From Neobacillus mesonae (lineage in GTDB: Bacteria; Bacillota; Bacilli; Paenibacillales; Paenibacillaceae), in contig JAMBOW010000008.1 in assembly GCA_023715865.1 (NCBI GenBank), positions 1 through 64,000 on the forward strand: DNA of 64,000 nt. The letters are read 5' to 3'. Below, piece by piece: positions 8,873-16,698 of the stretch; the stretch's first letter is position 1; each line of letters starts with the position of its first letter. A model generated the notes under the pieces. It was not told the DNA's origin. It was given only the letters and a program-made list of their open reading frames with translations, and did not search any database. The position numbers and the translations under genes are program-made.

Positions 8873-10456
8873 TTATCTTCCTACGGTTCCTGTACTATTA
8901 ATTAACTTATCCAGCAACTCATCAAAAGTCGTCATAAATCTAGCAGAAGCACTGTATGCATGCTGGAATTTGATCATATTGCTCATCTCTTCATCTAATG
9001 ATACACCGCTGACCGATTGTCTTGAATTCTCAACTTGGATAACAAGTGACGTAGAGTTTGTTGCTTTCCGATAAGCCTCCTGCGTCTGAATGCCGAGCTC
9101 GCCGACCGTCGATTTGTAATAATCGTTAATAGTTGTGGAATCTGTTCCGCCAGGCACTGTAAAGGCCTGATCCTTCAAACCGCCCATCAGGTTAGCCAGC
9201 GAGTTGTTCCCTTTGACTGCATTGCCGTTTGCATCAACACGAAGTGACGATGCGATCGCATTCGGGTTCGATTGAATGATTTGATTTACAGTAATATTTC
9301 CAGCTGTGATTGGACCGCCGTTCGTTGATGTGAAGAATGGAATACCAGCACTTGCAGAACCATCTAATGCATAACCCAGCTGATGCAGACCATTAATCCC
9401 TTGCACGGTCAGTGGCGTTTCATTTTTAAGAACTGCACCTGCAGGAAAGGCTTGTCCCGCAGCGACGGTAGATTCTACTCCGTTCACAGTAATAACCGTA
9501 TCCTGACTAGCCACCGTACCCTCACGAATGGATGAGCCTGCAGGAATCTTTATAGTTACGTCACCGTTTGCGATAGTGTTCGCCAATTGATTCAGATCGT
9601 TCTGGTATTCTGTCACAAACCGGTCTCTGGAAACGACCATTCCGTATACTTCGCCGCCTGTAAGATCTCCCGAGGCATAAGCATCTGTAAGAAGGTCACT
9701 GGTCACCTGATTAACAGCTGTTCCATTTACGAGTTCTTGTCCTCCGATGGAGATGCTGTAGCCTTGATCATTTTCTGTTACTGTAATGTTCACAATCTTG
9801 GACAACTTATCTGTCAACAGGTCCCGCTGGTCGCGAAGATCATTGGCATTGTCCCCTAGTGATTCAATTCGGGAAATGGTATTGTTCAGCTCACCAATCG
9901 AAGTAATATATCCTTGAATCTCCTGAGCCTTAACACCTATATTAGCGGTAAGGTCCTGGCTTAACCCGTTTAGCTGAGTACTCATCAAATTCATTGCATC
10001 TGTCAGAGCAAGAGCCGTTTCTTTAACAATATTACGAGCGGTCAGGTTCTCAGGGTCTTTGCTTAGGTCAGACCATGAGGACCAGAAGTTATCCAGCACC
10101 GTTTGAAGTCCCGTATCCGAAGGTTCAGTCATGATACCCTGGATTTTGTCCAGCGTATCATACTGAATTTCCCAATTCCCAAGACTGGAGTTCTCACTGC
10201 GGTACTGACTATCTAAGAAGCCTTGGCGAATCCGCTCAATCGCGGAGAACTCTACCCCCGTTCCCAGCTGACCCGGATTCGTGGATCTTAAGAACGAGAG
10301 CGGTTCCAATGGGGAAGAGGCTGTCATCTTAACAACTTGTCTTGTATACCCTTCGGTATTGGCGTTGGAAATATTGTGCCCTGTTGTATTCAGCGCAGCT
10401 GTTTGTGTAAACAAACTGCGCTTCGCTGTTTCTATCGAATGAAAGGTTGAAACCAT
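8873..10456 (-). CDS. flgK: Hook-filament junction protein FlgK (HAP1)
   Basis: 527-residue FlgK, the first junction protein between hook and filament. It has the rod/hook-class N-terminal motif (FTQTAALNTTGHNISNANTE followed by GYTRQ) and the C-terminal coiled coil with SGVSLDEEMSNMIKFQHAY and SARFMTTFDELLDKLINS. The central region (about 290-430) is a variable exposed domain. It starts at ATG 10456, 16 nt after flgN, whose product is its export chaperone in the usual scheme. Confidence 0.96.
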   Translation of the reverse strand: MVSTFHSIETAKRSLFTQTAALNTTGHNISNANTEGYTRQVVKMTASSPLEPLSFLRSTNPGQLGTGVEFSAIERIRQGFLDSQYRSENSSLGNWEIQYDTLDKIQGIMTEPSDTGLQTVLDNFWSSWSDLSKDPENLTARNIVKETALALTDAMNLMSTQLNGLSQDLTANIGVKAQEIQGYITSIGELNNTISRIESLGDNANDLRDQRDLLTDKLSKIVNITVTENDQGYSISIGGQELVNGTAVNQVTSDLLTDAYASGDLTGGEVYGMVVSRDRFVTEYQNDLNQLANTIANGDVTIKIPAGSSIREGTVASQDTVITVNGVESTVAAGQAFPAGAVLKNETPLTVQGINGLHQLGYALDGSASAGIPFFTSTNGGPITAGNITVNQIIQSNPNAIASSLRVDANGNAVKGNNSLANLMGGLKDQAFTVPGGTDSTTINDYYKSTVGELGIQTQEAYRKATNSTSLVIQVENSRQSVSGVSLDEEMSNMIKFQHAYSASARFMTTFDELLDKLINSTGTVGR

Positions 10457-10472
10457 CGTTTAATCCTCCTAT

Positions 10473-10973
10473 TTAAGCACGCGAGTCAAATAATCCGAAT
10501 TGCCCCATCGCACTTTGACGTTGATCCGGGTGCTGGTATACCGGTGCTTGTGTCGGTTTATCTACCAATACATCCAGCGAATAATCAATGAAAGCGAGCG
10601 ACTGTTCTACTAACCTTTGATTCAGATCATTGATCTCTTTCAATTCACTAAGCGTGTTGCCTAACTCATTCTGAACCTCCTGCAATCTTCTCTTATCCTC
10701 CACATCAAATACGAGACGCGAGATTTCAGAAATGTTAAGATTCAGCTTTGATTTAATTCCCCGTTCCAGTAAAAAAGATCCTATAGCCTCGTTCCGGTAA
10801 ACTTCATGACTCTGAATTTGTTTCAGAATCATGGACTCCTGATTCAATAGCTTGATTAGTGTATCGGTATCATTCTTCATGATCGCTTCTTTTTTCACTT
10901 CAGCCGTGTGCAGCATTTGACGATGAGTGACATTCAATTTATCAAGGGCATCCATTAATTGATTTAAGGACAT
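10473..10973 (-). CDS. flgN: Flagellar chaperone FlgN
   Basis: 166-residue helical protein at the flgN (B. subtilis yvyG) position between flgM and flgK. FlgN-family proteins are export chaperones for FlgK and FlgL. Long amphipathic helices are visible (LMDALDKLNVTHRQMLHTAE, NELGNTLSELKEINDLNQRL), with a disordered C-terminal tail (TQAPVYQHPDQRQS). ATG 10973 begins 14 nt after the flgM stop. The sequence family is divergent, so size, helicity and position carry much of the call. Confidence 0.88.
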   Translation of the reverse strand: MSLNQLMDALDKLNVTHRQMLHTAEVKKEAIMKNDTDTLIKLLNQESMILKQIQSHEVYRNEAIGSFLLERGIKSKLNLNISEISRLVFDVEDKRRLQEVQNELGNTLSELKEINDLNQRLVEQSLAFIDYSLDVLVDKPTQAPVYQHPDQRQSAMGQFGLFDSRA

Positions 10974-10987
10974 GGGTAAGCTTCTCC

Positions 10988-11272
10988 TTATTTATCAGAG
11001 CTCGGTTTAAAATAGGGCAGCATTCGATCCGCCAGCTGTTCGGTGTCTACTTTATATGTTCCAGAAGCAACCTGCTGCTTTAATTCCTGAATACGCTGTG
11101 CGCGCTCGCTGCTGTTTACTTGTTCCTGCTTCTTCAGCATTTCCATAGCCTCCGGCGAGATGGATACTTCATCCTTGCGCTTGCTTTTTTTATTTTCGGT
11201 CTGCTGACCGGATTCTATATTTCTCGAATAGGAGTTCATTGCTCCAATCCGTCCGGATTCATTAATTTTCAT
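10988..11272 (-). CDS. flgM: Anti-sigma-D factor FlgM
   Basis: 94-residue FlgM, which holds sigma-D (sigma-28) inactive until the hook is complete. The start is ATG 11272 (MKINESGRIGAMNSYSRN); an upstream in-frame ATG would add 14 unrelated residues overlapping the upstream inverted repeat. The N-terminal half is Lys/Ser-rich and probably disordered (ENKKSKRKDEVSISPEAMEM). The C-terminal sigma-binding half is RIQELKQQVASGTYKVDTEQ then LADRMLPYF. It is the first gene of the junction/filament operon, with a sigma-D-type promoter just upstream, giving the expected feedback loop. Confidence 0.93.
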   Translation of the reverse strand: MKINESGRIGAMNSYSRNIESGQQTENKKSKRKDEVSISPEAMEMLKKQEQVNSSERAQRIQELKQQVASGTYKVDTEQLADRMLPYFKPSSDK

Positions 11273-11296
11273 AAATGAACACCTGCCTTCCTTAAG

Positions 11297-11320
11297 TTTA
11301 GGATCATGGGTCATCCTAAA
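11297..11320 (-). other. 8-bp inverted repeat in the flgM leader
   Basis: TTTAGGAT (11297-11304) and ATCCTAAA (11313-11320) flank an 8-nt loop in the flgM 5' untranslated region, right after the terminator/promoter element. It may be a leader hairpin or an operator-like site; no assignment is possible from sequence. Confidence 0.4.
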
Positions 11321-11321
11321 T

Positions 11322-11354
11322 AAAAAACCGATAATCTTTACTAAAGTTATCGGT
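11322..11354 (-). terminator. Intrinsic terminator between yvyF and flgM
   Basis: Minus-strand stem ACCGATAA/TTATCGGT (8 bp) continuing into CTTT/AAAG, followed by U6 (11322-11327). It lies about 50 nt past the yvyF stop. Its 5' arm coincides with the -10 box of the sigma-D-type promoter at 11347-11374. Confidence 0.8.
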
Positions 11355-11374
11355 AGAGTTTAAAACATTGTTTA
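11347..11374 (-). promoter_or_regulatory. Putative sigma-D promoter of flgM, overlapping a terminator
   Basis: Minus-strand TAAA (11371-11374), 16-nt spacer, ACCGATAA (11347-11354); consensus is TAAA-N15-GCCGATAT. A start about 7 nt beyond the -10 would lie in the loop of the terminator hairpin. Transcripts made here would lack the 5' arm and could not form it. Confidence 0.55.
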
Positions 11375-11403
11375 TAGACTTTGCCTGAATTGAGCCGTGT
11401 ATC

Positions 11404-11811
11404 CTATGAACGCTTGAATTTGTCGATGGCGTTGTAGGCACCAGAACCTAGACTGGACTGATCCCCCTGACTAACCTCCTGGGATGCACCGGCCAATTCC
11501 TTAGTCAAACGCGCACGACAGCTGTCACACATATGACCTTCTCTTATGAGCGTTCCGCATACCTCGCAAGGATAGGTCAGATTAGGAGCATCTTTAATAG
11601 ATATTCTTCCCTCTCGAATAAACTTTGTAATCTGCTTCACGGATACACCCGTTGCCTCGGACAGTTCCTGTATATTCGCGCCTCTTTTTTCACGTAAATA
11701 ATCGACACACTCAAAATATTGTTTTTCGATCTCTTTTAGACAAGATGGACAAGCCTCCATTACGTTAAGCACGTAAAGCTTGCCGCAGCGAGGACAGTTA
11801 CCGACATTCAT
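11404..11811 (-). CDS. yvyF: Flagellar operon protein, YvyF/TIGR03826-like
   Basis: 135-residue small zinc-binding protein matching B. subtilis YvyF in position (after comF, before flgM) and type. Four cysteines C6, C9, C21 and C24 form an N-terminal zinc knuckle (NCPRCGKLYV ... ACPSCLKEI). A helix-turn-helix-like segment follows (NIQELSEATGVSVKQITKFI), then a second CxxC pair set (YPCEVCGTLIREGHMCDSC). This suggests nucleic-acid binding, but no target is known. ATG 11811 follows AGAGGATGA. A sigma-A-type promoter lies at 11856-11885 and a terminator follows the gene. Confidence 0.88.
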   Translation of the reverse strand: MNVGNCPRCGKLYVLNVMEACPSCLKEIEKQYFECVDYLREKRGANIQELSEATGVSVKQITKFIREGRISIKDAPNLTYPCEVCGTLIREGHMCDSCRARLTKELAGASQEVSQGDQSSLGSGAYNAIDKFKRS

Positions 11812-12125
11812 CCTCTTTACGCCCCCTTTAGCATAAGAACCGTTTACTTTTCGTCATTATAACCTACCTTAAAATAGCTTGTCATCTTTACTAGTCTACC
11901 CAAGGTCAAGATATACCGTTAGTTGCATGAATGTGTAATTTTAAAAAAATAGTAGAAGAATGAACACTAGGGTACACAAATATGATAATCCACTCTAGCA
12001 CCATAACTAACCACTTACTTAAGATAACTTTCTTTGGTTTGTTCTATTTACTTATCTTATTTATCGGTAACCTGGTTTAAAAAATAAATAAACTTTAAGT
12101 ATTATGAAAGTAAATAAGTTCCAAT
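11812..12125 (-). other. Intergenic region between comFC and yvyF
   Basis: About 310 nt of AT-rich sequence without a convincing reading frame. It carries the yvyF promoter at 11856-11885. An ACCGATAA box is present on the minus strand near 12060, but I see no TAAA at a fitting distance. No clear terminator follows comFC. Confidence 0.6.
11856..11885 (-). promoter_or_regulatory. Putative sigma-A promoter of yvyF
   Basis: Minus-strand ATGACA (11880-11885), 18-nt spacer, TATAAT (11856-11861, a perfect -10), about 45 nt upstream of the yvyF ATG. Confidence 0.65.
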
Positions 12126-12992
12126 CTATGATCTTGCCCACGTTATAGCATATATACGAAAGTTAACTCCTGCCCGTTGCCCCCAACCCCTGATCACTCT
12201 GCTGCATGCCTCAATTGTGCTTCCTGTCGTGTACACATCATCTACCAGAAGAATGTTTAGATCCAGTAAGTCGTCTGGAGAATAGGCTTCAATTGGGCTA
12301 CCCACTTTCTTCTGATGAATGAATGAGGAAAGAACTTGATCAGCATCAGGACACACGCCAAAAGCATGCTGCATGGAGATTTCTCTTTCCTTTCTTCTTT
12401 TAAAGCTCTGCTTCTCGGTATGCTTTGTTCTTTCCAGTAATGATAGCATGGGCATACGTTGATATTTAGAAAGCTCACTAGCCATACGTTCCGCCTGATT
12501 AAACCCACGTTCGATGAGCCGTTCATCACTTACGGGAACATAAGTAACTGCATCTGCTCGCCATATCTGCTGCCCACTCCTCTGCTTTACATCCTGCTCT
12601 ACTGATCCAAAAGAATACTCCCTTTGTATAGCCATGTAAGTCTTATTGAGCATTGCTCCAAATAAGGGAGCGTACCGTTCCTTACCGCGGTACTTGTAGA
12701 CAGCTAGCCACTCTCTCATCAATGCATCATACAACACCGCACTTCGATTGCATTCAAAGGACCGGCTTCTATATTCCTCGCGGGAGCAGTCCGGACATCC
12801 TACAGCTCGTCCACATTTTACACACCTGATCTGACTTATCCATGGAATGGAATAGACACAGCGAACACAGATTCCTGGTAAATCCTTTGAGAGCATAGAT
12901 CTTGTACCGCAAGCAAGGCAGGTGTCCCCTGCCGGTGCTACAATTCGATGCAAAAATGTAGAAATTCGGTCCAACCTATTCATCCGGCTCAC
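12126..12992 (-). CDS. comFC: ComF family protein ComFC
   Basis: 288-residue ComFC/GntX-type protein needed for DNA uptake in competence. The N-terminus carries four CxxC pairs (TCLACG, ICVRCV, RCVKCG, GCPDCS, residues ~24-70), a zinc-binding module. The C-terminal half is a phosphoribosyltransferase-like domain with the PRPP-loop motif NILLVDDVYTTGSTI near residues 247-261 and RLIERGFNQAERMA upstream of it. The GTG start at 12992 overlaps the comFA stop (GTGA). An ATG at 12983 behind AAGGTGA is an alternative start. comFB, which separates these genes in B. subtilis, is absent. Confidence 0.93.
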   Translation of the reverse strand: MSRMNRLDRISTFLHRIVAPAGDTCLACGTRSMLSKDLPGICVRCVYSIPWISQIRCVKCGRAVGCPDCSREEYRSRSFECNRSAVLYDALMREWLAVYKYRGKERYAPLFGAMLNKTYMAIQREYSFGSVEQDVKQRSGQQIWRADAVTYVPVSDERLIERGFNQAERMASELSKYQRMPMLSLLERTKHTEKQSFKRRKEREISMQHAFGVCPDADQVLSSFIHQKKVGSPIEAYSPDDLLDLNILLVDDVYTTGSTIEACSRVIRGWGQRAGVNFRIYAITWARS

Positions 12993-14923
12993 CTTCCAGC
13001 CTCAGACGTTGATGCTAGGTCAAGAGCAGTTTCTTCGGTTAAAAAACCACTGCGGCGCGCGATGGCATTCATACGTTTAATTTGGCGTACAGCAATCTTC
13101 TGGGAGCGATTCACTTCAGGTGAACCGAAGACGACTGTACCCGCAGGATCATCTTTGGATCTGCCTGCTCTTCCTGCCATCTGCACCAAGGAAGCATCGT
13201 CAAATAGCCTGGTATTTGCATCCAAGATATAAACATCGCTCTTGGGTACAGTTACCCCGCGTTCCAGTATCGTTGTCGTTACTAACAAACGAATCTTACG
13301 ATCACGGAAGGACAATACTTTCTCTCCACGCAAAGGATCTTCTGAGGATGTTCCTTCAATATGAACGTCAGGCAGCGCTCTGCGCAGCAGAGCCACATAT
13401 GTCTCAATTTGTGCGATCCGAGTCACGAATACAAATACCTGTGCTCCGCGGTCAAGCGAACGAGCGAGCCCCTGCAGCAGTTCACGCGGCAGCTTCCCCA
13501 GCTTAATCTGCTGTGCTACCGGAGGCAGCTTCATTAATATTGGAACGGGCAACGGATGGCGATGAAAGCGAACTGGAACTCTGGCGTGAGCGAGCGTACC
13601 ACGGGCCGCTTCCCGCTGCAGCTGTGCCGGCGGTGTAGCTGACAGGTAAATGAAGCTGCCGCCCGGCTTACAGCATGCTTCGGCGGCATACGCAAGCATG
13701 GGGTCGTTGTGGTATGGAAAGGCATCGAGCTCATCGATGATGACAAGATCAAAGGCGTGGCGGAAGCGAAGCAGCTGGTGCGTCGTGGCGAGGGTCAGCT
13801 GACCCCGCTGCCAGCGTTCGCTGCTTCCGCCATAGAGAGTGACGCGCGCCGTATCCGGAAAGGCGCGCGCCACCCTCGGTGCGAGCTCGAGCACCACATC
13901 GCGGCGCGGTGTGGCGACGAGCACACTTCCCCCGCTGCTCAGGATGTAGTCGAGCAGCGGGTAGGTCATCTCGGTCTTGCCTGCGCCGGTCACGGCCCAG
14001 AGCAAGAACCGACCCTTAGCCTGGGCGTCCCCTCGCCGCCCGGCCAAATACGCAAGCGCCGCGCCTGTGGCTGCGCTTTGCGCTGGGCTGAGTCCCCACC
14101 GGCTTATCGTACCGGCGGGGTCATCCCCGGCCGTGCCACGCACGGCCGGAAGCGCTGCCCCTTCGAGCAGCAGCGCACAAGCCCGGCTGCGCCCGAGCGC
14201 GAGGCAGGCCTCGCAGTAGGCGCACGCCGCACTTCCACAAGCCGCGCACGCACTTTGCTGCGCGGCCATGCTGCCGCACCGGCGGCAGCGCAGCTGCTCT
14301 CGTCTAGCCTTCCGCCAGACGAGTCGCCACGCACGCTCCGCCTGCGGCGGGGCAAGAGCGGGCTTATAGCTCACCCGCCCAGCCAAATAAGCCAGCTGCA
14401 CTGCAGCCGTCCACTCGCTCCCAATTTCCGGAGCGATCTCCGCAAGCAGTGCCTGCGCCTCCGGCGCGAGCAGCTGTCGCCCTGCCAGCTGCCGCGCTGC
14501 CACATCACTAGCTTCACCCAACCTCGGCAAATGCCCCTCAGCGACTTCCTTCTCTCCCCTCCTAATCTCAAACTCCTTAATACCCACACAGCCGCTGTAC
14601 ATCTTCATCCCATGCTCACCAGATTCTACTCTGATCTGCCGGATTAATAGATTCCTCACAAGCTCTTCCCACTGCTGTACAGACCCCTCATTCCCAAAAC
14701 CGTCCGGACCGCTTGCAAAGTCTTCCTGCACACGATACGCCCATGACAACGGCATATTCGCGGAAATTAGTACGATCTGCCACAACCGGCCAGAGGATTG
14801 TCCTTTCAGCTGCTCTCTCCACCACAGGGAATCAGCCATCAAGTTAATGGACAAATAAAGCCTCCATTCCCCACTAGCTCCCATTGCATCCCCATATCTA
14901 ATTGCATAGATGGCTAATTTCAT
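12989..14923 (-). CDS. comFA: Competence DNA translocase ComFA (DEAD-box ATPase)
   Basis: 644-residue ComFA, the ATPase thought to drive DNA through the competence channel on the cytoplasmic face. Order of parts: N-terminal region (1-200), a four-Cys zinc module (CRRCGS, CAACGSAACAYC, ~215-245), then the helicase core. The core has Walker A WAVTGAGKTEM, motif II DLVIIDELDAF, motif III YLSATPP, and motif VI VQMAGRAGRSKDDPAG. ATG 14923 has GGAGG at 7-8 nt. The stretch ~13750-14480 is far richer in G+C than its surroundings and encodes Ala/Arg/Leu-rich sequence. It overlaps comFC by 4 nt. Confidence 0.95.
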   Translation of the reverse strand: MKLAIYAIRYGDAMGASGEWRLYLSINLMADSLWWREQLKGQSSGRLWQIVLISANMPLSWAYRVQEDFASGPDGFGNEGSVQQWEELVRNLLIRQIRVESGEHGMKMYSGCVGIKEFEIRRGEKEVAEGHLPRLGEASDVAARQLAGRQLLAPEAQALLAEIAPEIGSEWTAAVQLAYLAGRVSYKPALAPPQAERAWRLVWRKARREQLRCRRCGSMAAQQSACAACGSAACAYCEACLALGRSRACALLLEGAALPAVRGTAGDDPAGTISRWGLSPAQSAATGAALAYLAGRRGDAQAKGRFLLWAVTGAGKTEMTYPLLDYILSSGGSVLVATPRRDVVLELAPRVARAFPDTARVTLYGGSSERWQRGQLTLATTHQLLRFRHAFDLVIIDELDAFPYHNDPMLAYAAEACCKPGGSFIYLSATPPAQLQREAARGTLAHARVPVRFHRHPLPVPILMKLPPVAQQIKLGKLPRELLQGLARSLDRGAQVFVFVTRIAQIETYVALLRRALPDVHIEGTSSEDPLRGEKVLSFRDRKIRLLVTTTILERGVTVPKSDVYILDANTRLFDDASLVQMAGRAGRSKDDPAGTVVFGSPEVNRSQKIAVRQIKRMNAIARRSGFLTEETALDLASTSEAGR

Positions 14924-14989
14924 CGTAAATCCTCCTCTTGAGCGAATTTCAACCTGCCAATTTCAACCATAATCTCTTATTTTGAACGT

Positions 14990-15030
14990 AAAAAAGCACA
15001 TACCCGGCGTATTTACCGAAGTATGTGCTT
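14990..15030 (-). terminator. Intrinsic terminator upstream of comFA
   Basis: Stem AAGCACATAC (14994-15003) and GTATGTGCTT (15021-15030) followed by U6 on the minus strand (14990-14995). It terminates the small membrane protein gene at 15134 and insulates comFA. Confidence 0.8.
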
Positions 15031-15133
15031 CATACTTTTCTTATATAGACAAATTAATCCATTTACATCCTATATTTACAATATTAATGACAATACCGCA
15101 ACTTTTTATCGATATTTTCGTCTTATAATATAA

Positions 15134-15556
15134 TTATTGTTTAGTAACGAACGGAAATTCCGTCAGATTTGTATCCTTACGAAGATCAATATACCGAACC
15201 TCTTCATACTCCTCTGGCTGTAATGCAGACAAAATGGACATCGGCTCGTCGCCTGCCGCAACAACGCTAAGATCCACGCCTGCTATTCCACCCAGCCGGT
15301 ACAAGACCGGTAATGTATCATCGCTTGAGTCAAGGTCCATGACGGTTACTTTATGAATATTCCCTCTAAGCAATGCGTCCAAAGATAAACCACGGATGAT
15401 CCACTCCATGAAGAGTCCATGGTTACATGTGATCAATACATAGTGAACGGGTATCGCGGCTCGCTTCGTTTTGGCCTGTGCCCGTGCGTACAAATATCGG
15501 ACGCTTACAGCGGATAGACCGTAAACAAGCGCAATCCATATCAGATGTTCGATCAT
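15134..15556 (-). CDS. Uncharacterised small membrane-anchored protein
   Basis: 140-residue protein I do not recognise by name. The start is ATG 15556 (MIEHLIWIALVYG) behind GGGAGGT at 9 nt; an upstream in-frame start would add 16 residues without a ribosome binding site. Residues 1-25 form one membrane segment, followed by a basic stretch (RAQAKTKRA). The soluble part has alternating beta/alpha character with HYVLITCNHGLFMEWII and VTVMDLDSSDDTLPVLYRL. This resembles the nucleotide-binding opening of a glycosyltransferase GT-A fold, but the protein is far too short for a complete enzyme. It lies between degU and comFA. The function should not be inferred further. Confidence 0.7.
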   Translation of the reverse strand: MIEHLIWIALVYGLSAVSVRYLYARAQAKTKRAAIPVHYVLITCNHGLFMEWIIRGLSLDALLRGNIHKVTVMDLDSSDDTLPVLYRLGGIAGVDLSVVAAGDEPMSILSALQPEEYEEVRYIDLRKDTNLTEFPFVTKQ

Positions 15557-15971
15557 GGCGACTGCACCTCCCATTTGCATCCCAGATGCAACGTATACCG
15601 CCAATATATGCGGGCTACCGGGACGGTGACACAGTCAGATGGATCAGTAAACATACGATAAGCTATATTTTTTACTAACATGCATAGATTGAATGGAACG
15701 GTTTCATGATCACTTCTGTTTATTCAACCTACACTATAGAAATGTAACGCTCTTTCTTTATGAAAAGAGATGTTAAACTTTCTTTTGCTTTCAAAAATTC
15801 CTATCTTCAAACGTTTCTAGGGCAGCAAATGCATCTGGCAAGAAACGTTCCCCGTATATGCTCCATATGTAATGCCAAGGACGGCAAAAAAGAATCCTTA
15901 GACCTAGACCGCTTCAGCATTCCCCAAAGGCAAACTAAATCAGCTTCCTTATGCTGAAGCACGTAATTCGC
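15557..15971 (-). other. Intergenic region between degU and the small membrane protein gene
   Basis: About 415 nt with two long inverted repeats: AACGTTTCT (15810-15818) with AGAAACGTT (15841-15849), and GCTTCAGCAT (15911-15920) with ATGCTGAAGC (15951-15960). The second begins 12 nt after the degU stop and may stop degSU transcription, though no good U run follows the stem. The 65-codon plus-strand frame here has no convincing ribosome binding site. Confidence 0.5.
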
Positions 15972-16694
15972 TTACAGTGTAACCCACCCATATTTAATGG
16001 AGTTGATTACGGCTTGAGTACGGTCATCCACTTCCATTTTCTGCAGAATGCTGCTGACATGGTTTTTCACTGTTTTCTCGCTGATAAAGAGGAATTCCCC
16101 GATCATTTTGTTGCTCTTGCCTTCTGCCATCAGTCGAAGCACTTCAGCTTCACGGCGAGTGAGCGGATTGTTGTCACCCGCAACGAATTTAACGCCGGCT
16201 TCTTTAACGCCGCCTTCGTGTACAGCGCCTGTCTCATTCAGATAAGTCATCCGGCGCAGCTGCGTAATGAGCTTGCCAGTTACTTTCGGATGAATAAAGG
16301 CATATCCCTCATGGACAGAACGAATTGCATTGATTAGAGACTCCGCCTCCATGTCCTTCAGCAAGTAGCCATTCGCACCTTTACGCAAGGTTTCAAATAC
16401 ATAGCTTTCATCATCATGAATGGACAAAATAATAACTTTCACATCCGGGAACAGCTCTCTAAGCTTCTCCGTCGCTTCTACCCCGTTCTCCACAGGCATA
16501 TTGATGTCCATGAGAACGATATCCGGCTTGTTCTGATTGCAGAACTCCAGCACCTGAATGCCATCGCCGCATTCGCCGATGACCTCGATATCATCCTCCA
16601 TGTTCAAGATACGTTTCAAACCCTCACGAAACAGCTGATGATCATCAGCCAATAATACTTTAATGTTACCCCTTGTTATGTTCTGGTTTTCCAT
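15972..16694 (-). CDS. degU: Two-component response regulator DegU
   Basis: 240-residue NarL/FixJ-family response regulator. The receiver domain (~12-130) has acidic pocket D17/D18, phosphoacceptor D63 (IVLMDINMP) and conserved K113 (GYLLKDM). The C-terminal LuxR-type helix-turn-helix (~175-235) contains [20 protein letters not shown] and [18 protein letters not shown]. In B. subtilis DegU controls exoenzymes, competence, motility and multicellular behaviour according to its phosphorylation level. ATG 16694 follows AAAGGAG. It sits 4 nt after degS, its kinase, so the pair forms one operon, adjacent to comF and flagellar genes as in B. subtilis. Confidence 0.96.
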   Translation of the reverse strand: MENQNITRGNIKVLLADDHQLFREGLKRILNMEDDIEVIGECGDGIQVLEFCNQNKPDIVLMDINMPVENGVEATEKLRELFPDVKVIILSIHDDESYVFETLRKGANGYLLKDMEAESLINAIRSVHEGYAFIHPKVTGKLITQLRRMTYLNETGAVHEGGVKEAGVKFVAGDNNPLTRREAEVLRLMAEGKSNKMIGEFLFISEKTVKNHVSSILQKMEVDDRTQAVINSIKYGWVTL

Positions 16695-16698
16695 CCTG

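Noticed and set aside
13709-14647. Long plus-strand frame opposite comFA (312 codons)
   Set aside because: It is a by-product of the GC-rich codons of comFA; composition is Arg/Pro/Ala noise and no ribosome site is present.
15760-15957. 65-codon plus-strand frame in the degU downstream gap
   Set aside because: No ribosome site, not on the strand used by any gene here, and it overlaps two inverted repeats.
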